This document shows positions 1-11,379 of a DNA stretch of 64,000 nucleotides, in pieces; positions within the stretch are counted from its first letter, which is position 1, and each line of letters begins with the position of its first letter. The translations under genes and the position numbers were made by a program. Source of the stretch: Toxotes chatareus (taxonomy: Eukaryota > Chordata > Actinopteri > Toxotidae); the NCBI GenBank assembly GCA_016801885.1, contig CM028892.1, positions 6,270,114 to 6,334,113 on the forward strand, in the 5' to 3' direction. The notes under the pieces were generated by a model. That model did not search any database, had not been told where the DNA came from, and saw only the letters and a list, made by a program, of their open reading frames with translations.

Positions 1-440
1 CCAAAGTGTCTCTTTTGGGGCCTTCGGGGAAAGAAAAATGACATTGAAAACTGATGCAAACTAGTGTGGATGTGCACTTCTCTACTGCAGCTCTTAATGT
101 TCACTCTCAGTAAAGTTTAATGCAACTGGTAAATATTAAATTTAAAGTAAAATTAGACTCTTCAAGATACATTTGTCAAGATGTGAACCCCCAGCCTTTA
201 TACACAGCTTCCCTATGGGGAGCGTAAACAAGTGACATCATCTCCCTCCTGTAGCTAAGCCCCTCCCCTGTGGCTTTGAGTGACAGCTCCTGGCGGCAGG
301 GCCCCCGGGCAGCGAGTCTTAAACACAGTGCTCAGAGCCACATAGTCACAGAGCCCAGGGCTATGCCAGCTGCCGCGCTGATACCCCTCTGTGGGGTGCC
401 AGCACTGTTGCTGAGTGGGTGTACATGCGCGGCTGGAGAC
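1..440. promoter_or_regulatory. Candidate regulatory segment, moderately GC-rich
   Basis: No gene is seen. From about 180 to 430 the sequence is richer in GC than its surroundings. It carries a TGACATCA motif (AP-1/CRE-like) near 233, a CCCCTCCCC box (SP/KLF-like) at about 260, and a short Ttatac-type AT motif near 199. This could be an enhancer or an unannotated promoter. Open frames here lie on both strands and run into the TG repeat that follows, so they are not taken as coding. The regulatory role is inference from motif content only. Confidence 0.2.
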
Positions 441-523
441 TTGATTGTGTATGTGTGTTTGTGTGTATGCTTGCATTTGTCATCTGTCTGTGTGTATGGG
501 GTCGGGCTTGCGTGTGTGTTTGA
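441..523. repeat. Degenerate TG-rich simple repeat
   Basis: An interrupted run of TG/TGTG units with scattered A and C substitutions. It reads as an old, decayed microsatellite. Open frames crossing it give cysteine/valine-rich or histidine/threonine-rich peptides typical of translated GT/CA repeats. Confidence 0.7.
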
Positions 524-1617
524 GCAAAGGATCAGAGGCAGTGCGACCAAGGCAGTTCAGGGTGTTTACTTTTAATTATGTTGTTTTTTTTCCCCCTTTC
601 TCAGCAATGAATGAGGGTTTCTATTAATTATACACAGGAAATGTGCTGTGGGTTTTCACAGGCACGGAGATATGCCTTTTGTCCGTCCCCACATTTTCCC
701 TCTATTGACTTTGAGCAGATAAATAGGGTATGTTTGGTTCGTATTCAGTGGCTGTCAATGGATTGTGTTTAATGTCTGCTATTACGAATGATTAGCTTTG
801 GATTAGCTGAAGCTTTTGTCTAGTCTACCCGCTTTGTTTTTCCTGTCCCTTTCAAATCCAAGTCATTTGGAGAAGTGTCTCTTTAGTATTGTATCTAAAC
901 CCAATCAAAAGCAGAGACAAAAAGAAAAAAAAAAACCTGCGGGGTTCAACTATTGTCACAGAGCCGTTTTTGATGGTGAGTCTTGACTTTGATGGTTCGA
1001 CATGTTGGCAAACACTGCGCGACTTTACTCAGAGCTGAGTGTTCGCTGAATATAAAGCAGGCTGTGGATATGGTCATTGTTTGTGTGTTTGTCAAAATTT
1101 GGATAATAGTTGTATCCTCCCATGGCACAGTGGGCGTTGTAGTATTATTAATTTTTTAATTAAAAGACTAAACGAATGCTAAATCACATAAGGGGAAAAA
1201 ATTGCTGCCGTCCCTGTTCTGACGTAAAATTTACTTCTGGCCAATCAGTGACAGCAGAGCAAATGTTTTTCATCTGCTGTAATTAATTTGATAGTTTGTG
1301 CACGTACGCAAGCCTCATACCCTGCACCATCAACTCCAACAATCAGCAATAAATGCTTAATGAAATGGCTATTGTGAGTATTGCTTTGCATATAAATCAG
1401 CTGGTGATGGAGAAAGTGAAGAAATTTAGACCAAAAATAGTAATTAAACTGAATTTTAAAGAGAGGCGAAGGTTGTGACAGGATGAGCGAATAGGTTTGG
1501 TGCTCAGAAATATGAAAGGTTGTTAGATTGTTTATAACCACTGATGAGCATATGGCTTACACAACATGAGTGAACCTTAATTTAGAGTTTGCAAAAACCT
1601 GTCCAGTGTCTTTACAG
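524..1617. other. Unique non-coding stretch; ATTAG cluster near 780-810
   Basis: No gene is recognised. Between about 700 and 830 there are several homeodomain-type cores (ATTAC, GATTAG twice, TAATG) in sequence without simple repeats, a composition often found in developmental enhancers. Around 1140-1165 an AT-rich near-palindrome made of TTAATT units is visible. Short frames on both strands are shadows with no recognisable domain. Confidence 0.6.
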
Positions 1618-2010
1618 AGATCAGAAAGTGGAGCACGTCAGTCCAGTTGTCAGATCTTTGCACTGGATCCCTGTTTCTTAAAGCATTGATTTAAAATATT
1701 CTGTCATTGGTTTATAAAGTACTGAACAGTTTAGGGGCAAAACTGTTCACAGTCCCCAGGGTCAAAACTAAAAATGAAGAAGCAGCATTCTGTTTTTATG
1801 CACCGGATATCTGGACCAAACTCCCAGGAAAGTTGAAGATGACTCCACAGAGTTAGGATTTAAGGTTGCTCTCCTATAGCACATCATCACGATGGATGTT
1901 TGTAGTTTTAGATCACCTTGTGTTTTCCTTTATAGTTTGTCTTAATGCCCTTTTATGTCTTGAGCATGCCACTGTAAATTGCCTTGTTGTTGAGAGGTGC
2001 AGACGCAGTG
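1618..2010 (+). mobile_element. Decayed 3' end of an L2/Maui-like LINE
   Basis: Read on the plus strand, the sequence follows the familiar end of a fish L2-type reverse transcriptase ORF. It has a stretch encoding a remnant of the LHWLPV motif (here ctttgcactggatccctg), then a remnant of the LVYKALN motif (ggtttataaagtactgaac), then the VPRVKT...EAAFSFYAPxLWNxLP block near 1755-1830, now carrying stops and frameshifts. It closes with an untranslated tail related to the common taaattgccttgttgttgag ending. A middle portion of the ORF is missing. This is a dead, 5'-truncated copy. Assignment to L2/Maui rather than a related clade is from memory of the family and needs a repeat-library search. 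Confidence 0.8.
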
Positions 2011-2149
2011 AGCTTTCAGTCCTGCTAGCTGCTGCTTGTGAACCAAATAAACAGGTTATTTCTTTGTTTTGTGTAAATAACCCACTGAGTTACACATTTC
2101 CTGTGCTGTTTGTTGAAGCAAACACTTCTGCCCTTTGGTTCCTGTAATT

Positions 2150-2181
2150 ATAAGAAAGCTCCAATATAAGAGCTTTCTTAT
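2150..2181. repeat. Perfect 12-bp inverted repeat (hairpin)
   Basis: The arms ataagaaagctc (2150-2161) and gagctttcttat (2170-2181) are exact reverse complements separated by 8 nt. The right arm abuts a TA/GA microsatellite. A perfect 12-bp arm at such short spacing is unlikely by chance in 64 kb. It may be a slipped-strand product or the end of a small DNA element. Confidence 0.85.

Positions 2182-2218
<37 letters not shown>
2182..2218. repeat. Compound (TA)n(GA)n microsatellite
   Basis: About eleven TA units pass directly into about seven to eight GA units. It lies immediately after the 12-bp hairpin. Confidence 0.95.
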
Positions 2219-3190
2219 TGAAATTATATTGCAGAACATTTGGCTTTATTATTGTTTACCAGCAGGATTTCACATTCCAGCTGGTCTCGTGTAGAGTTTC
2301 TATAGCAGCCAAAACAGTTTCCTGACAAGCTTGCTTTGTATAAATCCAAACGTTTTGAGGGATTCAGCCGAACCATCGAGCTTGTTGCGGGACTCTTTTT
2401 GTAGTGTTTTTAAGCCCCTGCTGAGATATCACTGAATGGGGTGTTGTCAGAAGTACAGTAGAGCAACTATGGTCTAACTTCTCAGTGCTTCTGAGTGGAT
2501 ATTTATGTTTTAGTCTTCATTTATGAGCCATTGATAGAAGTTATGTTATATAGGTGAATATATATCAGTGATTTGTGATATTTCAAGAGGTTTTTAGTTA
2601 AAACTTGTTGTGATTTACTGTTTCACAACAGTGAGAAGTCTGTTTTCTTTTCCAGTTTTTGCATCTGCTCATTTTTCTGAGGTTTGTTAGATGCACAGTA
2701 GCTAAAGGCGTAAATCCATAGATCTGTGTCGCTACATGCCATTTAGAAGAACAGATACCCTTAGGTGTAGTTTGACAAGTTGTCCTCTATTGTAGAGGAG
2801 ATTAGAAACTATTATTGTGAGAAAGTGTGGTAATTGATACAGCAGGGCTTGTTAGATAAACAATAAGTTGACTTGCTCCCGGCTTGTAGCAAGAGATGGC
2901 CAATTTAACTTGTGACACAAATCAAAGTAAAGTAATTGCGAATTTCATCACCTGTAATTAAGTGGAGGATGATGTGGTAAACTGCACGCAGAGGAGACTC
3001 TTTTATTTCAAAGTTTTCATAAAGGATTTTTCTTATGGAGCATGAATTCAAAAATGTGGAATAGATCATTAGAGTTGATTTGAGAAGAAATAGGATTTCC
3101 TCTGTTACATATGTCTAAACAAGACATATGTTTATATGTGATCATAAGTTATAAATCTGTTTACCTTTATCCAGCGAAGTAAATATAGAT
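2219..3190. other. Unique AT-rich stretch, no gene seen
   Basis: No open frame, repeat family or RNA gene is recognised. Around 2880-3060 the sequence has TAATTG and TAATTA-type cores and no simple repeats, which is weakly enhancer-like. Confidence 0.6.
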
Positions 3191-3463
3191 TCCGATGTTG
3201 AGATTTTTATTGAACGTGAGCCGAGTCGTGGCCGGTCAAATGTTGGCCGCGACTCTCTCTTTGGTTCAGCTGTTCCATCCCCTGTTGTGTGGAGTCAACA
3301 GCCGAGCCGCTATCATCGCAGGTAATCATCTCCACGCTCTGTTGCACTCTGAGAGACGAGCCAAACATCTTCTCCGACCCGCGCTCAGGCCACCTGACTG
3401 ACCGACATGTGGAGATGTAAACACACGATCCTCTGTGTCGCAGAAGGACGCCATCCGCTCAGC
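3191..3463 (+). other. CpG-richer segment with an unassigned 68-codon frame
   Basis: This stretch has several CpG sites (gtcgtggccgg, gccgcgac, gagccgc) and leads into the G-rich tract. An open frame at 3195-3401 encodes a leucine/valine-rich N-terminus. A GCAG|GTAATC donor-like site lies at about 3321. I do not recognise the peptide, and a first exon cannot be claimed. It is equally likely to be a conserved non-coding element. Confidence 0.25.
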
Positions 3464-3510
3464 GGGGTGGGGCGGGGTGGGGCGGGGGTGTGCGGGGATG
3501 TGGGAGGGGG
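3464..3510 (+). repeat. G-rich tract with 10-bp tandem units; potential G-quadruplex
   Basis: At least five runs of three to five G lie within 47 nt. The first part is a direct tandem of the 10-bp unit ggggtggggc. Short loops between runs meet the usual pattern for G-quadruplex formation on the plus strand, with a matching C-rich minus strand. Confidence 0.8.
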
Positions 3511-5050
3511 ATTCAGTTACCTGAGCTGCAATTGGAAGTGAGGGGAAATGCCGGCAGTGGTTAGCACACACATCAGTACCCAGGAGACAGACAGACGCCT
3601 GCTTTTCCCAGTTGACTCTCCTTCACATACACACTTACATGCTGAGCCCAAGTTTATTTATGCACTGGTTCAGTGAACCTTAAAGTTCCTGCTGGTCCTC
3701 GGTGTATGTCTGTGTGTGTGTGGCTCTCTGGGAGTTTCTCAGTTATATTTGAATGTCACAAACCTTTGCATGTGTAGCCCTGAAGAGACAAAAATGAGCT
3801 TGGTAAACTGTGCAAAGCCGGAACACATTTTCCTCAGACTCTCTTATCGAGCCCACAAATGTTAGTTTCCAAGGCAGGAAACATTCAAAAATATTTCTCT
3901 GAGATGAATGGCATCAGCCAATTAGCATGTTTCCTCTCATCTGATCTGACAGCCCTTGATGCTCTGAATAGGGCTTCGTAGCTTCCCTCCTTCGGAACTG
4001 GATAGTCGATCATAAAGCGGAGGCCATATCTCTGCTTGACTGCTTATTTGCCGTTTGTCAGTGGAAATGATGTGCTTGAGCGATGAAAGGAACGCTTAAT
4101 GTGGTGGTTCAAAAAAGTTTCAGCGTGGCCACCAGCTCATCTGTTTGCTGAGCAAAGAAATGTGCTCAGGGAAACAGGAAAGTAGACTGAATAGTTTAGA
4201 TTGAAGAAAGAGGGAAGGAGGAAGGAATGTGGACTGAATACTGGAGCAGATTTTAAAGTCTGCAGAAAGCAAAGGAGTGTGACTCACATGTGCTGTGTTT
4301 TATTATGGTACACAAAATAGCTGCCATGCATGACGGAGGTACCATCAATTTGCAGCTAAAAGCCAGTATCCATGTAAAGGCAGGTGACTGTAATGACTCA
4401 CATGCTAAATTCAACATATATACATTTTCACAGCGGTAATTCTGTCAGTACAGTAATGGAGTCGCATCGTATTCAGTCTGCTGCTGAGCGGAATTAGTGT
4501 TTTCATTCAGCTTCTTTTGCACTTTGCAGATTTTTGTTACGTTGCCATCAATTGTTCTTTGATATAAAGTCAAAGTTACAAGCATGTGAATATAAAAACA
4601 AAATCTTTGAGATAGACTCCTGAGGCAATCCTGGCAACAGTGTGAGAATTTACACTATTTTGACTCTTGGGAAGTCGCCAACTGTAGTTGCTAAATGTTA
4701 ATTATTCTAGTAAGTGCCTTATATTTGTATGTTCGTACATTGTGTACTAATTATAATCAAAAGACTTGTAAGCACATTACTTGCTCATGGATTACTCTTC
4801 TCTGTTCTCCAAGATAAATACACAGTGTCAAAAGTGTTCTCAAGTCTATTTTAACCAAACATGCTGTGTTTGCCTGTGAGGGTGAAGGAGGGTGCACCGG
4901 GGTTATGTGTCCTCTCCTCCCTCGGGGAGAGTCATCGGTGGCCCCCGTCCCCACCAGCCCAATTAGGACAGAAATTCAAGAGCGCTTGTGCGGGCCATCA
5001 TACTGTCATTTACCGAGCGGCCCCGTCTGTGGTCACACGGGTTAAATCAT
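3511..5050. other. Unique non-coding stretch with two enhancer-like patches
   Basis: No gene is recognised. The patches 3900-4110 and 4900-5045 are free of simple repeats, have several CpGs and contain CAATTAG/CCAATTAGG-type homeodomain cores. An open frame at 4861-5145 runs through the second patch into the CA repeat and has no recognisable domain. Confidence 0.5.
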
Positions 5051-5068
5051 CACACACACACACACACT
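5051..5068. repeat. (CA)9 microsatellite
   Basis: Perfect CA run. Confidence 0.95.
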
Positions 5069-5149
5069 CTCTGAGTTTCTCACGCAATCAGCTAAAGACT
5101 GAGGAGCTCACACACAGACTCTTTGACCCTCTGGTGATTATGTAGATTA

Positions 5150-5169
5150 TGTGTGTGTGTGTGTGTGTG
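5150..5169. repeat. (TG)n microsatellite
   Basis: TG run of about ten units. It lies about 80 bp from the preceding CA run and in the opposite sense, so single strands could pair. Confidence 0.95.
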
Positions 5170-6440
5170 GGCAGGCGGGCACGGGTTCCCCTCCATTTCA
5201 CTAATTGCTTAGAATAGTAGATAAGACTGTAATTACAACTCTTGTCTAAGAAAAGAGCTTGTGGTGTCAGTCTTCTTCTCTGCTGCTATATTTTGTTGCT
5301 TATGGCTCTTTTCAATCTGCCACCATCATATAGAAGCCAAAACATCCGCCCTATTTCTCACTAATGAGTGTTACGTTCTCTTTGTTTAAGCAAATGTGTC
5401 TCCTTCTCCTCCTTCGGTTCAGCTGATTGAAGCATTGTATGTGCAGCCTGTGTCGCAATCAAATGAGACATTAAATCAGACAGGAACTTGGTGAGAATGT
5501 TGACAATGTCCTCGACATCCAGATTTAGTTGTGTGTGGGAAATATTGAGTTCAGGTTACAGATTAATGCGGCATGCAGTATACGAGGTTGGAGTTAAATA
5601 GGTGGACGTTCACATGTGAAATAGCTGAGTCCATGTGGAGCAGCTGTAAGTCAGATCGTATGATCAGCAGATGGATTACGACCACGATTATTCACTGTTG
5701 GTATTTGACTATTTTCTTTCCTTTCCCCTTTGTTGTTGTTACAAAGTGTTAAGGAGCTTCTTCAGTCTTCATGAAAAACAAAACAAACCTAAAATCCTGA
5801 AAGTAATTCCTCTATTTTAGCCACTGGAATGAGACAGTCTTACCCAGAAGCGTCTTCTAAATGTGAGTCAGAGCCAGGTTTGTTGGGACTGCAGGAGCTG
5901 TCCTTGGTGCTGATCCCTCAGCTCTGATGCCAAACTCACCTTTAGAAAACACACTGCACTGTGTGCTCACTTTATATAACCCTGGAGGGGATTCTTTTTT
6001 CTTTTTTTATTGCTTCTTATTGTACAGAATCACTCAATCCCTTAAAATATTTGTGTATTTGACAAGATGTCAAATACAAGTATTCTCTCTCGATGTGTGA
6101 ATGTCAGCTGGATCTAATCCGTGTTTGGGTTGAGCTTGAGGATGTGTCACAGGGGAAAACAGATACCTATTTTTGTTACAAACCCGGTGAACAGTCAGCT
6201 CTGATTGGCTTCTTTTCCCACTACTGTCACATCTTATTTGTGCGACCGTGGTTTCCCACATAGGTGTAAGAGGGCAAACAACACACGCGACTAGCAATAC
6301 ATAAGAAGTCTGGTAAATTTCAAGACTGATCAGCTAAAGAAAGCCCATATCGATGGTTTTAGTTCCCATTTCACAGCGGTCGTTGTCTTTCACTGGCACA
6401 GGATTAAAACAAAGTGAAACTAAGTGTGAAGGAAAGCAAA
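5170..6440. other. Non-coding, no gene or repeat family recognised
   Basis: AT-rich unique sequence with a T-rich patch near 5994-6010. Short frames on the minus strand at 6070-6297 have no domain I recognise. Confidence 0.6.
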
Positions 6441-6464
6441 TGTGTGTGTGTGTGTGTGTGTGTG
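6441..6464. repeat. (TG)12 microsatellite
   Basis: Perfect TG run of about twelve units. Confidence 0.95.
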
Positions 6465-6731
6465 CTTAAATGATGGCGACAGATAAAAGGAGCTTAAGAG
6501 GCAGTTTGTGGGAGAAACCAGCAGGTGACGGGGGCTATAAGGTGCCCGCCTGCTGAGAGGAAGCGTTTGTAGGGGGCAGAAGCAGCATGAGACCACATTT
6601 CTTCACTTGTTTTTGTGGACTTGTTTTGAAAAACACCCCTTGTCTCAATGAAGAATGCGACTGTAGAATTAGCTGCATGGCCACTCGCATTGACAAATTC
6701 ATATTCATACGCCGCAGAGTCTCTCGTGCAT

Positions 6732-6736
<5 letters not shown>

Positions 6737-6762
<26 letters not shown>
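6737..6762. repeat. (CA)13 microsatellite
   Basis: Perfect CA run. Open frames on both strands cross it and yield HTHTHT or CVCVCV peptides, so they are not genes. Confidence 0.95.
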
Positions 6763-7020
6763 GCGAGAGTAAGATTTTCAGAGATGACCACGCGACACAC
6801 ACTGACATAGTCATAGACGGGAGGGGGCCTCAGAATGATCCATCAGTGGGAGTGGTTGGAGTGCACATCAGACAAGCGAAATGACAAAGGCAACTCAGAC
6901 AGATGAATCAGCCCAGTCGCTGTGAAAGGAGCGTGAAAGAGATGTTCACATTCATCCATCCGTCCTCGTCAGCAGCCAGCGGGCCACCCGGCTGTCGCCC
7001 AACCTGACGCCTGACACATT

Positions 7021-7039
7021 CACACACACACACACACAC
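7021..7039. repeat. (CA)n microsatellite
   Basis: CA run of nine to ten units, with further scattered CACACA motifs down to about 7165. Confidence 0.9.
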
Positions 7040-8861
7040 TCATATTCACACGACAGAGACATGTGCTGATATCAGAGACACTCGCTCAGCCACACATACA
7101 TGCACTTTGTGTGGCTGTAACATCCACACGGTTGCACGCACACACAGATATTCTCGCCACACACACCATCATGGCAGGAGGGGAGTTGGCCACATCTTGT
7201 TGACATTTTCATGGGCACTAGGAGTAATTTATGTAAGGTTAGCTTGCTCCCAGTGCACTGGGCCAGAACACAGTAAAAGCAAACAGAGGGAGAAAGAGAA
7301 CAAATTGCTTTTTTAAATTGCTCAGACAAGGGGTGCTCTTTTTGCTCTATTAGGACAAAGTGCAAACACTGCTACAAAGCAGGGGGGCAAACCACAGGAG
7401 TGTGACTAAATCTAATAGAAATAGCATTTGCTAACATGGATACCAATGGGCTATTGGCATCTGCATGGGACCAGTTTGATCTGGATGGAAAACATTATGA
7501 TCTTGCACAGCGCTAAGCTAACTAAATAGCTAGCATTTACCTACAAAGTAGTCTATTTTCAGCCGTTTGTCTCATGAGGGACGAAGCAAGGAATAGTCTA
7601 AAAATATCAGTGGAAGATAGAATGTCTTTTGTTCCTATCTCCAAATAGAATTTGCTCAAAAATGCATATTACTTTTTCTGACATTAGACATTGAAAATGT
7701 ATATTTATGGTCTAAACTCTGTGAAGAGGGGCCATATTTTTTCCATAATCTTTGATCATTTTCAGCACCTCATGCCTCCTCGAAGCTCACTCCTCAGTAT
7801 TTACATTTGTTTTTCATTTAACAGCCACCCTGCACTGCACTTGGATGTAAATTTGATTATTTCAGTAGCTTCACAGTGCTGAGCGCACCCACCTGAACGT
7901 GTTGCGTGTGTGTCTTGTGTGTTGGCCGCATTTTCATTTGACCCCTTGCTGTAAACATGTCGTGTTTGACATTTAATTACCGGTTACCAACATGTATTTT
8001 TCTCTCATTAGAGAGAGGTATAATTGTAAATAATTACAGTAGGCTATGATGCTTACACGGTGCAAGGATGGCTGTTATACCCTTAATGCATGTACTACTC
8101 ATCATAGGGCTGACACTCAAAGTGTGGAACGATATTCTCAATTCATAATTTTAATTGCTAAGGAAGATTTTTTTTGTATTGTGCTATTTGGTGGTTTTGC
8201 TACCATGAAAACTATATTTCAAATTACGTTCCTTCCTCTTGAAAGCATGATTTTGATCAGCAAAGTCTTTTATACACAGTATCTTTGTGCTTTTCTGAGC
8301 CACTGGAGGAAAGGCTATGGGACATCCAAAATCAGAAGGGTTTATCCTCTGAGGGCCATGAATACCCACCTCGGATTTAATGACATTCTGACCATTACAT
8401 GCAGTGATATCTTAGCCTTACAGTGTGCTAGAGGAGAAGTCATCATTACCAAAATAGGAGATCCTCTGGAGAAGAGTAGACCGAGAGCAGAAATGACACC
8501 ATAACTAAAATATTCATGGGGACGTTTCTCATGTTCATGTCTCTGAACAAGGATCTCTTGCTTGCTCTGCTGTATCTCAAATTCTGATTTCATCAGATAA
8601 GGCATTCTGTAAAGCGGAGGTCTGGCAAGATCCCATTAATTACTTTTGCAGCGGACAAATGAACAAAGAAATGGAGCAAAAGAAAACCAAAGCTAGAAAG
8701 AATGGTAAAAGAAAAATCACCAGTTCTACACTTGCATTTTTTCTTCTGTGGAATTTAAGAAGTTTAATTTTTATTTTGTGGAAGCAGCTGATAGCCATGG
8801 GGAAGTCCACGCTCCCTGTGTGGTTCCTGGCTGGTTGATAAACTTCAAAGTGGCCTGTTTC
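7040..8861. other. Unique sequence; longest open frame (8046-8504) unassigned
   Basis: The plus-strand frame 8046-8504 (152 codons) is the longest in the window. Its translation has no signal peptide, repeat or catalytic motif I can name, and there is no clear splice context. Minus-strand frames overlap it. In sequence of this composition one frame of this size in 64 kb is not surprising. A segment near 7445-7560 with several GCTAAC/GCTAAG words may be an old repeat fragment, but I cannot assign it. Confidence 0.4.
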
Positions 8862-8902
8862 CTCTCCCGGGTATCACAGCGCCCGATACCCCCGTGGAGA
8901 GG
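8862..8902. repeat. Imperfect GC-rich hairpin
   Basis: The left arm around ctctcccgggtatc (8862-8875) pairs with gatacccccgtggagag (8885-8901), with a few extra bases on the right arm and a 9-nt loop. It lies about 20 bp before a CTCF-like motif. Confidence 0.6.
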
Positions 8903-8923
8903 GGGAGATATTGGCTAGCTACT

Positions 8924-8942
8924 GGAGACACCCCCTGGTGCT
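8924..8942 (-). promoter_or_regulatory. CTCF-like binding motif
   Basis: On the minus strand the sequence reads GCACCAGGGGGTGTC. Against the usual core CCASYAGRKGGCRSY it agrees at 12 of 15 positions by my count. CTCF is a zinc-finger architectural factor that marks loop anchors. Binding here is inferred from the motif only. The surrounding 100 bp is GC-richer than its neighbours. Confidence 0.4.
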
Positions 8943-10529
8943 AGCATGTCCTGTCCACGGCCCTATTTGGGCTGAACCTCAAATGGATGCATGTAATCCT
9001 GCTTTGCTTATGTGCTTGTTTGGCCTCAGCAAGGCCCCCCCTCAGAGAGACATTGACGTTGTAGGGTGGCAACAAGGACATCTGGCTCTCCCCTTGCATT
9101 GGACCATGCTCACATATCAAGGTCAGTGCACTCACTGAGCACTCAGTGCAGAATCAGTGTTCACGAAGTGAAAAAATCCTCTAATCAAATTAGAGACAAC
9201 ACAGGGCTTAAGCTTGTTGACATAGTGTCTGGTGTTTTTCCATGAAAACCGTCTTACTTTGCTTTCAAGGAAGATGTTCTAAGAGTTTTTGCTTAAGGTT
9301 TGAGTGTATGTACATCAAATTAAAGCCAACAACAAGATAAATTTTTCAAAAATATTCTTATGTTACTGTTTATTTTTAATGGGTTTCTCCCCAAAGTGAC
9401 AGCAACTGACAACTAAGAATTCTCCAGATTCCTGGATCAACATATTTTTGCGGTTTGAAAATGTGCATTTTTATGTATTTGCACTCGCACTCACAAACCT
9501 CTCGTGTGTGTGCTTTAAGGCAAACATCCATACATGCATGCTTCAGACTTTCAGAGTCATGCATGCACACAGTCCTGTACAGACCCACAATCAGGAGCTT
9601 TTGACTCACTGGTTTTGATGAACTGTTTGTAAAGTCTTGCCATGCACAGACAAGCAGAAGATTAGCAGTGACAGATACTTCTCGTCCGTCTCTTACTGGG
9701 GCAAAGACAGGCTTTCATCTCCGAAAGCATGCGAACACTTTCCACTTATGTTGGTGTTAATAAGCCCCTGTGATGTTCCTCGCCTCACACTGAACACTCA
9801 TGCAAAGTGTCAAGAGTCCATCAATGCGTGCAGCATTTTCACTGCAAGGCTGTGCAGTGCATTCTGGGTAGAGATGAGCTACTACCAGCTCAGTGATTTA
9901 TCTTTGCAGGTGATGAAATATACATTTATCAGAGAGGGACATACAGCTGGTCCCAGCGAATGAGGCATTTGTAACGATAAGACTATGATATACTCTGGGT
10001 GAAGTTCAAGAGGGCGAGTCCGCAACACATTAACTATGATATACTATCTACTCTCTGCTAAAATGGAGCTGCTGAAGCCAGAGGAGAGGAAAAAGTGGGT
10101 TTCTTTTCTGTGTTTTTTATTGGGATAATTCATTGTTATCAGATAGAGAGGCACTGTAGCGTCTTCCAAATGTTTTCTCATAAGCATTTTATATTTTGGA
10201 GTCGGGAGATTCATCTGTGAACAGTTTGGCACCAGCGTTTTGGATGCCAGGGCCACTTGTTTTGGCATATGGATTGTACTGGTGCTTTTACTGTTTCTGG
10301 CGTTCATACCTCAAAACACTGCAAAGAATTTCTTTTCTTTAATCTGTTGATCACTGACAGGAACAGTAATTCTGTAAAAAATACTCTAGACTTTGGAAAA
10401 ACCGACAGTTTACCGATGTTCCTTAAATGCCTCACATTCATGCTGCTAACAGATGCTAGCTGGCCGGCTGTGCACAGAGAAACCTTTAGTCTGTACTCAG
10501 TCACTGCAGTGCAACTCAGATAGTTTGAT
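8943..10529. other. Unique non-coding stretch
   Basis: No gene is recognised. A motif gtgcattctgggta at 9857-9870 resembles a ZNF143/THAP11-type SBS element read in reverse. A good-looking acceptor (ttatctttgcag) at about 9905-9917 is followed by 14 open codons and a stop, with no matching donor, so no exon is called. Confidence 0.5.
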
Positions 10530-10615
10530 CTTATAAATTCTTTAGAATTGGAATTGATAAGCTTGGAGGCTTATGATTCCGACGGCTGAGACAACTTTCT
10601 CGATTCCCATCCCTA
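10530..10615. mobile_element. End fragment of a teleost DNA element (GATTCCCATCCCTA end)
   Basis: The pattern of gaatt/gattcc words followed by tcgattcccatcccta at 10599-10614 resembles the terminus of a dispersed fish non-autonomous DNA repeat that begins taggGATGGGAATCGA. The opposite end is not visible nearby, so this is a truncated copy. Family identification is from memory of such repeats. Confidence 0.5.
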
Positions 10616-11379
10616 CCTGACACCTGTGTTGTCAAACACAGTGTATTTCTAACAGCATTCATACAAATAGCATATTTTCCATGCTGCTGTTTTTGACGTT
10701 TGTCTCATACAAAAATGGCTGCCACAGCTATTCGGCTAAGACAAGGAGCTTTATCCCACATCTATAAAACTGTCAAAATCCTTTTCCCTTACAAGGGTGA
10801 TAATGGTCCTGCTGCATAACCATGTTGAAGCAATCCATCTCCTGTTGTCCCTTTTTCGCTCTTCCCCTTCTGCTTCTTTCTTTTCCTCTATCTTCCTGTC
10901 ATCTCGTCGATTCTCCTCCTGTCCTGGAACAGTGTGTTCCTCTCCAGCATCTGTGGAAATATGAGGAATGCTGCTCAGCTGACAGCCACCCTGCATCACA
11001 GAAGCTTGCTATCTTTTGTCTAAGGTAGACTCTGAAACCTTCTTGGTAGTTTAGTTTTTCTCGGGTTTGTAGCAGCTTTGCTGTTAAAAGATATGTTAGG
11101 TTTTCATGAATGTTTGTGGAGCCAGACACGGGTCATGTCCACCCTTTCCTTTTAAACATGAATGCTGCGGTGTTAAAGCTGATAAAATTAGACCTTAGAA
11201 TAGCTATTACATCTGCAGTAGCCATTATAGGGAATGTTTGAAGCATTAGAGGGGATTTTAAATAAGGGTTTTTATAAAGTAGGTGTGCAAATGCCAATCA
11301 GAGTGTGTACTTTAATTCTAATAAATCTTTAGTAGAAATGATTGCTGTCTTTCATCACATTTCTTGCCATAAATGTGTG
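10616..11379. other. Non-coding with a pyrimidine-rich tract (10840-10920)
   Basis: No gene is recognised. The plus strand between about 10840 and 10920 is mostly C and T. Frames over it on both strands are serine/leucine/proline-rich or glutamate/arginine-rich, as expected from such a tract. Confidence 0.6.

Noticed and set aside
6494..7365. Frames rich in CVCV or HTHT
   Set aside because: They cross CA/GT microsatellites. The same explains frames at 32513-32824, 43775-44002 and 63032-63223.
8046..8504. Longest open frame, 152 codons, plus strand
   Set aside because: No recognisable domain, overlapping frames on the minus strand, no splice or promoter context. One such frame is not surprising in 64 kb.
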